A stretch of 64,000 nucleotides of DNA from Tillandsia leiboldiana. Taxonomy: Eukaryota; Streptophyta; Magnoliopsida; Poales; Bromeliaceae. The stretch lies in contig JAQNDB010000284.1 of the NCBI GenBank assembly GCA_029204045.2, forward strand, positions 36,960 to 100,959, written 5' to 3'. The notes under the pieces are model-generated. The model had not been told where the DNA came from. It was given only the letters and a program-made list of their open reading frames with translations, and made no database searches. The translations under genes and the position numbers were made by a program. Below are positions 45,770-56,110 of the stretch, piece by piece. Position 1 is the stretch's first letter. Each line of letters opens with the position of its first letter.

Positions 45770-46250
45770 GCTGCCCGCAGGCGCGCCGCGCGGGCTGGTG
45801 CCGCGCGGGCTGGTGCCGCACGGGCTGCCTGCAGGCAGCGCGCCGCGCGGCAGGGGCCGCCGTGCGGGGCTGCTCGCAGGCAGCGTGCCGCGCGGCAGGG
45901 CACCGCGCGGGGCTGCCTGCAGGCAGCGCGCCGCACGACAGGGGCCGCCGCACAGGGCTGCCCGCAGGTGCGCCGCGCGGCCTGGTGCCGCGCGGGCTAC
46001 CTACAGGCAGCGCGCCGCGCGGCAGGGGCCGCGCGGCAGGGGCCGCTGCGCGGGGCTGCCCGCAGGCAGTGCGCCGCGCGGCAGGGCACCGCGCGGGGCT
46101 GCCTGCAGGCAGCGCGCCGAGCGGCAGGCCCGCCGCGCGGGGCCGCCCGCAGTCGAACCGCGCCGCGCGGGTTGGGGCCGCGCGTGGCCGTTCGCAGGAG
46201 GTGTGCGCGCCGCACGGGTTGGTGCCGTTCGGGGAACTTCGCCGCGCGGA
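45770..46250. repeat. CCGCGCGG-rich low-complexity array in the E 5' LTR
   Basis: The array consists of repeats around GCGCCGCGCGGCAGGG and GGGGCTGCCTGCAGGCA, with a variable 15-45 bp period. It is very GC-rich, CpG-rich and self-complementary. The 3' LTR has the matching array (about 51575-52040). Confidence 0.85.
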
Positions 46251-47199
46251 GTTCTGAGGCAGCGTGGGTTTTTCCGTCTCCTGTTTTGAGTCGACGTTGG
46301 CGTTTTGGTCATCTAGACTTAGCCATTATTGTTCCTCCAGGGGCGCGGGACTTGGTAGACTCGGCAGGCACGCGGTCGCGGACGGTTTGAACGCCGGTGG
46401 TCACACAGGGTGGGTACAATTTCCAGGGTCAGTTGGGAAAGGGTGTAGGTGATATAAATTGCATGTTTGGGCAAAGGTGAAAAATAAAGTGATTACTTGT
46501 TTATAATGCTAACCCTGTTTACACTGGTTATTTATATAATTGATTATGAGGCTCGTGATTGCTACACGCACACCAGCGGTTTGGCCACCGCAAGGGTGTG
46601 CTTTTTCGGAAAAGTGGTACGTTGACCCGTGTACCCCACGTGATGGTGACATAATGGGGGCCCTCGTGGGTGGGGCGTGTGAGCGGTGATGCCGAGGCGG
46701 GTGCTCGGTGGCCCAGGTAGGTGCTCGGCGGGGTTTCCGAGGCAGGTGCTCGGTGTGGTTGCCGGGGGAGGTGCCCGGTTTGGTTTGCATAGGGTTCTTC
46801 ACTGTTGGTTGCACGTTGAGGAGGGTGGTTGCTCTGGTTTTACCGTGGTTTGCCTTACTTTTAGCCCTTATTGCTTTCATTTTCATTTCTGGTCACTGAC
46901 TTCCCACTCCGTGACAGGTTCGTCCAGGGGCGAGTGCTAGGGCGTTGGTGAGGCCGTGCGAGTGACCTTTTGGCCCTTCGAGGCTGCAGATGTTGACCAT
47001 TTGTTTATTCCCTGTTCATTTTATTACTCAGTAGTCGGTCTTGTGGATTACAATACCCCCGTGGGGTCGACGTGGATGTTGGTCTGTTGTTCACAACTTT
47101 CTGGATAAGTACTTGTTTTTTAATCTCTTGATTGGCCGCTTTCAAACTGCAAAAACAAGAAAAAAGGAAAACATTGCGAAAATAGCTTTATAAAACCTG

Positions 47200-47356
47200 G
47201 GTGTCGTGTGGGCACCGTTTCAAAACCCTGTGGATTTATGCGATTGCGAAATTAGTTTTATAAAACCTAGGTGTCGTGTGGGCACCGTTTTTAAACCCTG
47301 TGGATTTATGTGAATTCGAAATGGTTTTATAAAATCTCGGTGTCGGGTGGACACCG
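47200..47356 (+). other. Three GTGTG/GGGTG-loop hairpins in the E 5' LTR
   Basis: Three repeats of about 70 bp each hold GGTGTC-N5-GGCACC or CGGTGTC-GGGTG-GACACCG (47200, 47270 and 47338), followed by AAACCCTGTGG. F and H carry two each. In H the outer pair is A-T instead of G-C. Confidence 0.65.
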
Positions 47357-47516
47357 CTTTCAAAACCCTGTGGCTTTATCCTTTTGAAAATAGTCGTCCT
47401 CTTTATCACTTGTGGAAAAATAGTGGTATGTGCTTAGTGACTGGTTGTATGTGTTTGATGCTTGATCTAATGTGGTTAAAGGTCGAATGATATGGACTTT
47501 GTAGTCAGGACGCCGT

Positions 47517-47565
47517 GCATATACAAAGGAGACTCTGCCCGTTTGCAGAGTAAATTTGTATATGC
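47517..47565 (+). other. Conserved LTR hairpin, E 5' copy
   Basis: GCATATACAAA pairs with TTTGTATATGC (11 bp). Inside, ACTCTGC pairs with GCAGAGT. GGCGGGTCTGGGCAC follows. The E 3' copy is at 53296-53344. Confidence 0.7.
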
Positions 47566-47676
47566 GGCGGGTCTGGGCACGCACTGGGGAAGAGGAAAAA
47601 AAAAATATTGTGAGTTTGGGAGCATCGGTGGCTCTTCTTCCGCGCGTTTAAACCCCCGGGGCGTGACAGATTAAGA

Positions 47677-47687
47677 TGGTATCAGAG
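47677..47687 (+). other. E primer-binding site (tRNA-Met type)
   Basis: TGGTATCAGAG lies eight bases after the LTR end. A G-rich run of about 20 bases follows at about 47795-47815. Confidence 0.85.
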
Positions 47688-47900
47688 AGAAAACTTTAAC
47701 CACAGTAGACGAAGTCCAACATCCACGGAACGTAATGCCATAGCTACTGATTAATGAGATGAACATTGTATAGATGCGTAGAACGCGAGTGGTCGGGGGG
47801 GGGGAGGGGGGGGAATAAGAGTATCCCTTTTCTTGTTAGTGTTTGAGTTGCTACTTTAGCTAAGTCTAGAAGTGACTTGTATTGTGCATGTGTTCAGATC

Positions 47901-49370
47901 ATGGCCAGAACTAGACCCTCCAGTGAGGATGTAGGGGTGGACGCAGCAGCGTCTGCGACCGCAGAAAACCAGCTCCTGCGGCAGCAACTACGGGAGATGG
48001 CGGGTCAGTTGGCGACCCTCACGGATCATGTGCGCCAATTGACGCAGTAGCAGCAGCAGCAGCAGCCAGCTGCAATGGTGGTGGTCGCCCAGGGCCCTCC
48101 TCCGGGGCCAGCTGCACCTGCGGCGGGACCGCCGGTGACGGAGGCCAAGACGGGGGCTGCCCCTACCCGGGCTGCAGCACCCGAGGTGCCGTTAGTCCAA
48201 CCGACGGTGCCTGAAGTAGCCCATTCGACAACAGCTGCGAGACCGACGCCGGGGACTACTGCCGGAGGTACTTCAGTGGAGACGGTGGTGATGCCTTCTT
48301 CCGTTGTGGCCGCCACTGCCACGGGGGAAGGGTCAGTTCCGCCGACCGAGCGGGACCGCGTGCGAGCCAACCTAGCTGATTTCAGAAAGTACGATCCGCC
48401 GGTGTTCGAGAGGGAGACGACAGACCCCTGGGTCGTGGAGAAGTGGGTTGACACGATGGAGAAGCTGTTTGAGGACTTGCTGATGGAGAAGCTGTTTGAG
48501 GACTTGCTGATGGAGGAGTACGAGCGGGTTCCCTTGGCCGTCCATTTCGTCGAGGGGAACGCCCGCATGTGGTGGAAGACGGTACGCCCTGACTCCTCGA
48601 GGGGTACCGCCCTCCCGTCATGGACCACTTTTAAGTAAGAGCTGTTCGGAGCGTTCTTCTCCAACAGCGTCAAGCGACAGCTGGAAGATGATCTGAATCA
48701 TATCAAGCAGGGGAGCCGAACCGTCATGGAGTACCAACGAGAGTTCGTGCGGCTGGCGAACTGCGTCCCTTTTGTCATTCGGGACGAGTCGCACAAAGCC
48801 CAACTCTTCGTTGACGGGTTGCGCAGCGACATTTTCCATGTGGTGCAAGCGGCGGACTTGCACACCTTCCAGAAGGTGGTCGATCGGGCCACCATTGTGG
48901 AGCGCGGTTTCGCCGTTACACGCGCTCAAGGTGGAGGCCCTACTCAGCAGGAAGATAGGAAGCGATCTCAGCCTTACTCCGGGGGAGGCTCTTCCAGCGG
49001 GAGCCGACCCTCTAAACGGTGGAGATCCCAACAGAGAACCAGGAGCGCACCAATGGGAGGACAGAGGTCGGATGATAGGCCTTGCGTTATCTGTGGCGGG
49101 GCGCACCGGGTGACAGAGTGCTCCAGGAGGCAAGATCACTGTTTCCGACGTGGCAAGCAGGGGCATTTCCGCTTCAACTGCCCCATGAAGCAAGGAGCAG
49201 CATCTTCAGCAGCTTCCATGCCAGCACCACAGCATGTGGGACGGGGGAAAGCCCCGATGGGACCGACCACTAGACTCCCAGCATCACGATCGGCGGGGGA
49301 AAGGCCACCACAACCAGGAGGGAGGGTCTATTCGATGACCCACCAGGAGGCGGACCCGCCGGAGGACGTC
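47901..49370 (+). pseudogene. gag: E gag with two in-frame stops and a damaged zinc knuckle
   Basis: The ATG at 47901 opens a Gag with an N-terminal coiled-coil-like stretch. A TAG at 48048 is followed by a CAG run (poly-Gln). The same frame continues from 48051 through the capsid region (FRKYDPPVFERETTDPWVVEKW) to a TAA at 48636, then again from 48639. A tandem duplication of MEKLFEDLL (about 48459-48510) lies in the capsid. A basic linker leads to the nucleocapsid region, where the knuckle reads CFRRGKQGHFRFNC, with Arg in place of the second Cys. The gene is not functional. Confidence 0.85.
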
Positions 49371-51573
49371 GTAGCAGGTATCACTTTAATTTCAGTTTAC
49401 CATGCTAGAACTCTTTTCGATACCGGAGCAACCCACTCTTTCATGTCTTGCGACTTTGTATTGTCTCATGGTTTTGAGGAGAGACCTATACTAAGTTTGT
49501 TGTCAGTCCAAACCGCGGGGGGACCCTTGGAGGCCCGCAACCTTGTACCCTCCTGCCTAATAAGGTTGGGGAGGCTTTCTTGCCCTTGGGACTTGGTAGT
49601 CATTCCATTAAAGGAGTACGATGTGGTATTGGGAATGGATTGGCTCACTAAGTATCAAGCGGTAATCGACTGTGAGAAGCGTCAGGTGCGACTACAGTAC
49701 CCAGGGTTTCCAGAGAATGTGTACCTGGCATGCAAGAGCATCTCCTTTTCCACCATCATTCCAGCATCGCGAGCCAGAATACTGATAGAGGGAGGGTGCG
49801 TGGCCTACTTGGCGTCGGTGGACCTGGCCATTCGGCCCTCTGCGACACTCTCCGACATTCCGATTGTGAGGGACTTCCCAGACGTCTTTCCTGCTGAACT
49901 GCCAGGAATGTCCCCCGAACGGGAGGTTGTTTTCCCGATCGAGCTTCTACCCGGCACCCGACCGATCACGAAGGCACCCTACAGAATGGCCTTTGCGGAA
50001 CTGAAGGAACTTAAGGCACAGCTCGAAGATCTTCTGGATAAAGGGTTCATCAGGCCGAGTGTGTCGCCTTGGGGCGCGCCGGTACTCTTCATGCGAAAGA
50101 AGGACGGAAGCCTGCGACTGTGCATCGACTACAGGGAGATAAACAAGGTCACAGTGAAGAACAAGTACCCCTTACCCAGGATTGATGACCTCTTTGATCA
50201 GCTACGGGGAGCAACGGTTTTTTTCAAAGATAGATTTACAGTCAGGCTACCATCAGCTCCGAGTTCAAGATGAGGACATTCCGAAGACGGCTTTCCGGAC
50301 TCGGTACGGCCACTACGAGTTCGCTGTAATGCCGTTCGGGCTTACCAACGCCCTAGCGGTGTTTATGGATATGATGAACAAAATCTTCAGGCCCTTCTTG
50401 GATCAGTTCGTAGTGGTCTTTATCGACGACATCCTGATCTACTCGTCCACCGATGAGGAACACGAGGAACACTTACGGATCATTTTGCAGACCCTTAGGG
50501 ATCAGAAGTTGTTTGCCAAACTTAAGAAGTGCGAGTTTTGACTTCGTGAGGTGGGCTTTTTGGGGCACATAATTTCAGTAATGGGAATCGCAGTGGATCC
50601 CAAGAAGGTGGAGTCGGTGACCGACTGGGCCCAACCGACTACAGTCACGGAAGTCCGTAGCTTCCTGGGCCTAGCAGGATACTACAGACACTTCGTCGAG
50701 GGCTTCTCGAAGATTGCGACCCTCCTAAACAACCTGACCCGGAAAGGAGAAAAATTTATCTGGACGGCCCAATTCCGAGAGAGTTTTGAAGAACTCAAGA
50801 AGAGGCTAACAAGAGCACCTGTACTTGCGCTACCGACGCCCGGAGAGGACTACGAGGTTTACTGCGATGCATCACGGATAGGATTGGGGGGTGTACTGAT
50901 GCAGCAGGGCAAAGTCATAGCCTATGCCTCGAGACAACTCAAGGAATATGAACGGAATTACCCGACACACGACCTGGAGCTGGCCGCAGTCGTCTTCGTT
51001 CTGAAACTTTGGAGGCACTATCTCTTTGGTGTCCACTGCAATGTGTTCTCAGACCACCAAAGTCTTAAGTACCTTTTCACCCAGAATAAGCTGAACCTGT
51101 GACAGAGACGGTGGTTGGAGTTGCTAAAGGACTACGACCTAACCATTCAATACCATCCCGGAAAAGCAAATGTGGTAGCAGATGCTTTGAGCAGAAAGGG
51201 ATAGATAGAGGGGACATCAGCAGGCACGATTACTCAACAGGATGACTTGATCGCGGAGTTCTCGCGATTGAGGTTAGAGGTGGTATCGGCAGGGACGGTC
51301 GAGCGACTAATGTCTTTAATAGTCATGCCTACCTTGTTCGAGAGGATCCGAGAAGGCCAAGGTACCGATCCACAGTTACAGCTTGTGCGGGACAGGACTT
51401 CCGCGGACCAGAAGGGGGACTTTTCGGCAGGGACAGATGGCACACTCCGGTTTCGAGGGCGGATTTGTGTGCCCGATTTGCTAGACCTGAAGAGGGAAAT
51501 CTTGACTGAAGCGCATTGCGCTCTCTATGCGGCGCATCCTGGGGGCACAAAAATGTACAGGGACCTTGGCCAC
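49371..51573 (+). pseudogene. pol: E pol: protease, reverse transcriptase, RNase H, start of integrase
   Basis: The aspartic protease has DTGATHSF at 49419 and VVLGMDWL near 49620. The reverse transcriptase begins near 49860 (FPDVFPAELPG). It shifts frame in a T-run near 50222 and continues with FIDDIL (about 50419-50435). RNase H follows (YCDASRIGLGG, then QRRWLELL). TGA at 50539, TGA at 51100 and TAG at 51202 break this second frame. The integrase zinc-binding region begins (EAHCALYAAHPGGTKMYRDL), then the sequence runs into GC-rich LTR repeat. The order protease, RT, RNase H, integrase is the gypsy order. The chromodomain, if there was one, is lost, so the clade (Tekay/Del-like by Gag style) is tentative. 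Confidence 0.88.
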
Positions 51574-53448
51574 AGCCAGCGCGCCGTGCGGCAGGGCGCC
51601 GCAGCGCGGGGCTGCCCGCAGGCAGCGCGCCGCGCGGCAGGACGCCGCAGCGCGGGGCTGCCCGCAGGCAGGACGCCGCGCGGCAGGGCGCCGCGCGGGG
51701 CTGCCTGCAGGAAGGGCGCCGCTCGGCAAAGGCCGCCGCGCGGGGCTGCCGCAGGAGCGCCGCGCGGGTTGGTGCCGCGCGGGCTGCCTGCAGGCAGCGC
51801 GCCGCGCGGCAGGGGCCGCCGCGCGGGCTCGCAGGCAGCGTGCCGCGCGGCAGGGCGCCACGCGGGGCTGCCCGCAGGCAGCGCGCCGCGCGGCAAGGGC
51901 CGCCGCGCGGGGGCTGCCCGCAGGCGCACCGCGCGGCAGGGGCCGCGGCGCGCAGGCTGGCGCGCGGGGCTGCCCGTAGGCAGCGCGCCGCGCGACAGGC
52001 TCGCCGCGCGGGGCGGCCCGCAGTCGAGCCGCGCCGCGCTGGTTGGGTTTTTCCGTCTACTGTTTTGAGTCGATGTTGGCGTTTTGGTCATCTAGTCTTA
52101 GCCATTATTGTTCCTCCAGGGGCGCGGGACGTGGTAGACTCGGCAGGCACGCGGTCGCGGATGGTTTGAACGCCTGTGGTCACACAAGGTGGGTACAATT
52201 TCCAGGGTCAGTTGGGAAAGGGTGTAGGTGATATAAATTGCATGTTTGGGCAAAGGTGAAAAATAAAGTGATTACTTGTTTATAATGCTAACCCTGTTTA
52301 CACTGGTTATTTATATAATTGATTATGAGGCTCGTGATTGCTACACGCACACCAGCGGTTTGGCCACTGCAAGGGTGTGCTTTTCCGGAAAAGTGGTACG
52401 TTGACCCGTGTACCCCACGTGATGGTGACGTAATGGGGGCCCTCGTGGGTGGGGGGTGTGAGCGGTGATGCCGAGGCGGGTGCTCGGTGGCCGAGGTAGG
52501 TGCTCGGCGGGGTTTCCGAGGCAGGTGCTCGGTGTGGTTGCCGGTGGAGGTGCCCGGTTTGGTTTGCACAGGGTTCTTCACTGTTGGTTGCACGTTGAGG
52601 AGGGTGGTTGCTCTGGTTTTACCGTGGTTTGCCTTACTTTTAGCCCTTATTGCTTTCATTTTCATTTCTGGTCACTGACTTCCCACTCCGTGACAGGTTC
52701 GTCCATGGGCGAGTGCTATGGCGTTGGTGAGGCCGTGCGAGTGACCTTCTGGCCCTTCGAGGCTGCAGATGTTGACCATTTGTTTATTCCCTGTTCATTT
52801 TATTACTCAGTAGTCGGTCTTGTGGATTGCGATACCTCCGTGGGGTCGACGTGGATGTTGGTCTGTTGTTCACACCTTTCTGGATAAGTACTTGTTTTTA
52901 AATCTCTTCATTGGCCGCTTTCAAACTGCAAAAACAAGAAAAAAGGAAAACATTGCGAAAATAGCTTTATAAAACCTGGGTGTCGTGTGGGCACCGTTTC
53001 AAAACCCTATGGATTTATGCGATTGCGAAATTAGTTTTATAAAACCTGGGTGTCGTGTGGGCACCGTTTTTAAACCCTGTGGATTTATGCCAATTTGAAA
53101 TGGTTTTATAAAATCTCGGTGTCGGGTGGACACTGCTTTCAAAACCCTGTGGCTTTATCCTTTCGAAAACAGTCGGCCTCTTTATCACTTGTGGAAAAAT
53201 AGTGGTATGTGCTTAGTGACTGGTTGTATGTGTTTGATGCTTGATCTAATGTGGTTAAAGTTCGAATGATATGGACTTTGTAGTCAGGACGTCGTGCATA
53301 TACAAAGGAGACTCTGCCCGTTTGCAGAGTAAATTTGTATATGCGGCGGGTCTGGGCACGCACTGGGGAAGAGGAAAAAAAAAAATATTTTGAGTTTGGG
53401 CGCATCGGTGGCTCTTCTTCCGCGCGTTTAAACCCCCGGGGCGTGACA
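51574..53448 (+). repeat. E 3' LTR, truncated at its 5' side (about 1.87 kb)
   Basis: It begins inside the CCGCGCGG array and lacks about the first 0.65 kb of the LTR. From about 52044 it aligns with 46264-47668. It ends GGGGCGTGACA, then GTACC. Confidence 0.85.
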
Positions 53449-53453
53449 GTACC

Positions 53454-54556
53454 GTAATCAACAGACGATGCCCCAACGATGATGGAGAAGAACGGAACGA
53501 AAAATGATGTACCGTTGTCCCATAACACCGAACCGACGAAGCCTCGCGTCAAAAATCCCTCTGAACACGAAAAACCATCCTCCGGCTCATTCCGCTAGCT
53601 CCCGACGACAACCCGACGATGAACGGAAAGTCGAACGGTGATCCAAGCCTCTACCATCGCTTTGACGACGACCGCGACAAAAACCACTAGGCAGATCCAC
53701 GGACGTCGACCATCGAAACCAATTCCGTCAAGCGAGACCAACTCTGTCAAGCGAGATCAACTCCGTCAAGCACCACCCGACTCATCATTGACGAAAACCG
53801 GACCTCGCGGCGTGGCCCGCTGCATGGGCAGCTCGGCGACACTCGACGGGCACGGGCGGCGCACAGGGTGCAAGCCGCACGAGCGGCGTGATGCAGGCTG
53901 CAGAGGAGCGCGGCGCTGGCAGTAGGGGCGCACAGCACTAGCTGCAGGTGCGCACGCGGCACTGGCTGCAGGGGCACGCAGTGCGCGCAACAACAGGGGA
54001 GCGCGGGCGGTGGCGGCGTGGCTGCGTGGCGCCGAGACTAGGGCACGGCTGCGGCAACCTTGCGACTAGGGCACGGTGGCGGCGGCCTTGCGATTAGGGC
54101 ACGACGGTGGTGGCCTTGCCCCACACCGGTCAACTCCACCCACCAAAACTGCGATGACGAGGAAGACAACGACACCGATCTCCGATGCGCAAAACGAGGA
54201 AGAAGACGGTGGAACTCCGATCTCTGGCAACGATGATGATTTCAGATTCGGTTTTTGGCACGCGCAACGAGGAATACGACGATGATCAAAATCTCGGGGA
54301 AAAGGGGAATTGGGGTTTTCTTACGCACGTATGAAAATCCTAAATCCCAAAAAATTATACTAAAAACTCACCCATTTTCCTCGAAATACGTGCCAACTAT
54401 CCGCAACGTCCTAAAACTATTTGCACGAATTTTGATGCACCGTTAAGCCTTAACGGGTACCGAAAGGCTCAATACTCACACTCCCGGACCCGATAACTTA
54501 GAAGTATCATTTTAGGAGATCCGCAAGTCGGATTCGCGATCCGATTTCACCGCCGT
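53454..54556 (-). repeat. LTR-K, right part
   Basis: Read on the minus strand it matches the 5' parts of LTRs G and H: ACGGCGGTGAAATCGGATC against GAACGGCGGTGCAATCGG, and AGTTGGCACG...TTTCGAGGA. It includes a GC-rich middle (about 53800-54130). LTR-G interrupts it after GCCGT at 54556. The rest of its start lies beyond G, outside the window. Confidence 0.55.
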
Positions 54557-54924
54557 TGTAGTGCCCACGGTTTTTCCCTTTGAGTCACTTTCGGTGTGTG
54601 TGTTATTTTACTTATTTTTCATTTTTATCTATTTTACCGGTTTTGACTTTCATGTTGTAGAGCTCGTTAAACGGAGAACGGCGGTGCAATCGGCTCAAAA
54701 ATCCGATGAACGGATCTCCCGGTGTGATTTTTTGAAGTTAATGGGTGGAAAAGGTTTTTAAAATACTCATTAATGCTTTATGGTGCTTTAAAATCCGTGC
54801 TAGTGTATGTGGGGTGTTTCTGTTAATTTGGCACGCAAATCGAGAAAGAAACGGTTACAAAAGATAAAAATAGTTAAAAGCGGTTACAAAAGATAAGAGC
54901 GGTTATTATTATTACAAAATCTCT

Positions 54925-54932
54925 TATAAATA
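54925..54932 (+). promoter_or_regulatory. TATA box of LTR-G
   Basis: TATAAATA in CTCTTATAAATACCAGG, about 370 bp into the LTR. Confidence 0.55.
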
Positions 54933-55309
54933 CCAGGGGGATCGAGGATCGATTTTGTTTTTACATATTAGAGAAAAGAAATAAGAAAATCTTCGTATCC
55001 CGTTTTTGGAAAGAGAGTGATTCATCTTCTTTCTCGTTGTGCGCGCCAGAGATTGGAAATGCCATCATCATCAAAGATCGGGTTCGTGAGCGCCATCACC
55101 GTCAGAGATCGGAGGTCAAAGATCGGGTTCGTGAGCGCCATCACCGTCGGAGATCGGAGGTCGGAGAGCGGGTCCGGGCATCGCATCATCTTCCCCGTCG
55201 GTAAAAGGTTGGTTCTTGGCTTTTCGTTGACTCCGTTTTGGATTTCGTGGGGTTTTCCGTGCTTTCGTTTGGGTTTCTTGGAATTTCTGCCGAAGCGGGA
55301 GTTTTGGGC

Positions 55310-55490
55310 GGAGCCGCCGCCGTCACCGTTGGCTTAGACGGGAGGCCGCCGTCGCCATCGGATAAGACGGGAGGCCGCCGCCGTCGTTGGTTGAGACGGG
55401 ACGTCGCCGCCACCGTCGGATGAAACGGGAGGCCACTGCCGCCGTCGGATTTGACGGGAGGCCGCCACCACCATTAACGAAGTCGCTAGG
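55310..55490. repeat. GACGGGAGGCCGCC minisatellite in LTR-G
   Basis: Five imperfect copies of about 35-37 bp hold GACGGGAGGCCGCC next to CCGTCGGAT-like blocks. A shorter related array is in LTR-H (about 59425-59540). Confidence 0.75.
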
Positions 55491-56110
55491 CAGTCGCTGT
55501 CGTGCCGGGCCTATTTTTGTCTTGACGTTGGGGGGTGGGGGGGCTGCGACGTGCCGCCGCCGCTCGATTTGCTGAGTCGCGCCGCCGCTCCGCATGCAAG
55601 CCGCGCCGCGCATCGCCGCTGTTCGCAAAAGGGCACCGCGCCGCCATCTTGCAACCTAGCGCGCAGCTAGCCGTAGCGCCACGCACTGCAAGGGTACAGC
55701 CCGCCAGCGCCGCACGCCAGTCCCGCGCCGTGCAGCCCTGCAGTGCCGCCAGCCGCTCTGCAGCGCCGACCGCCAGGCTGCTGGTCCGCACCCGCAGCCC
55801 TCTGCTCCGCAAGGCACTGCATGCCTAGCGTCGCAGCGCCAGGCCTACCAGCACCGCGCACCGCTGGCCTTTGCTGCATGCGCGCTGCCTTGCTGCTTGC
55901 CGCGTCCACTACTTTGCACGCGCCCGCGCACTACCGCTTGCATACCGCCGCGCGCAGCACCTCGCCGCTGCGCGCCCGCAGTCCCGCAGCCCCACCTATG
56001 CTACATCTTCTGCCAGCCGCGCGCCCGCACCCGCAAGCAGCCGTCGCCCCACATCCTTGCATGCGCGCCGCTGCCGCTTGGCCAAACCTTTGGGCGCCGC
56101 TGCTTGTTTT

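Larger units (their letters stand above)
45110..47668 (+). repeat. E 5' LTR, 2559 bp
   Basis: It contains a CCGCGCGG-rich array (about 45770-46250), the CACTGACTTCCCACTC block, three GTGTG/GGGTG-loop hairpins (47200-47356) and the long hairpin (47517-47565). Large open frames on both strands over the array (Ala/Arg/Gly-rich) are compositional artefacts. Confidence 0.88.
45110..53448 (+). mobile_element. E: decayed Ty3/gypsy retrotransposon, 8339 bp
   Basis: It starts TGTAATACCCG and ends CCGGGGCGTGACA. GTACC flanks both ends (45105-45109 and 53449-53453). A 2559-bp 5' LTR, primer-binding site, gag and pol run up to the integrase zinc-binding region. The interior then joins directly to the GC-rich middle of the 3' LTR near 51575. 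The integrase core, the region after it, the polypurine tract and the 3' LTR start are missing. The LTRs differ at many sites over the shared 1.4 kb, so E is older than Cop3. Its host is LTR-K. Confidence 0.88.

Noticed and set aside
45661..46390. Long overlapping open frames on both strands in GC-rich DNA (up to 233 codons)
   Set aside because: They lie in a CCGCGCGG array, encode only Ala/Arg/Gly/Pro-rich strings in several frames at once, and have no domain. The same holds for 51481-52169, 17288-17865, 19598-20141 and 57881-58536.
48051..48070. CAG trinucleotide run as a coding poly-Gln gene feature
   Set aside because: It directly follows a TAG stop inside a decayed gag. It is a small microsatellite in a pseudogene.
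53454..54556. Possible cellular gene with GC-rich exon
   Set aside because: The minus strand aligns with the beginning of the G/H LTRs, and no long frame with a domain is present.
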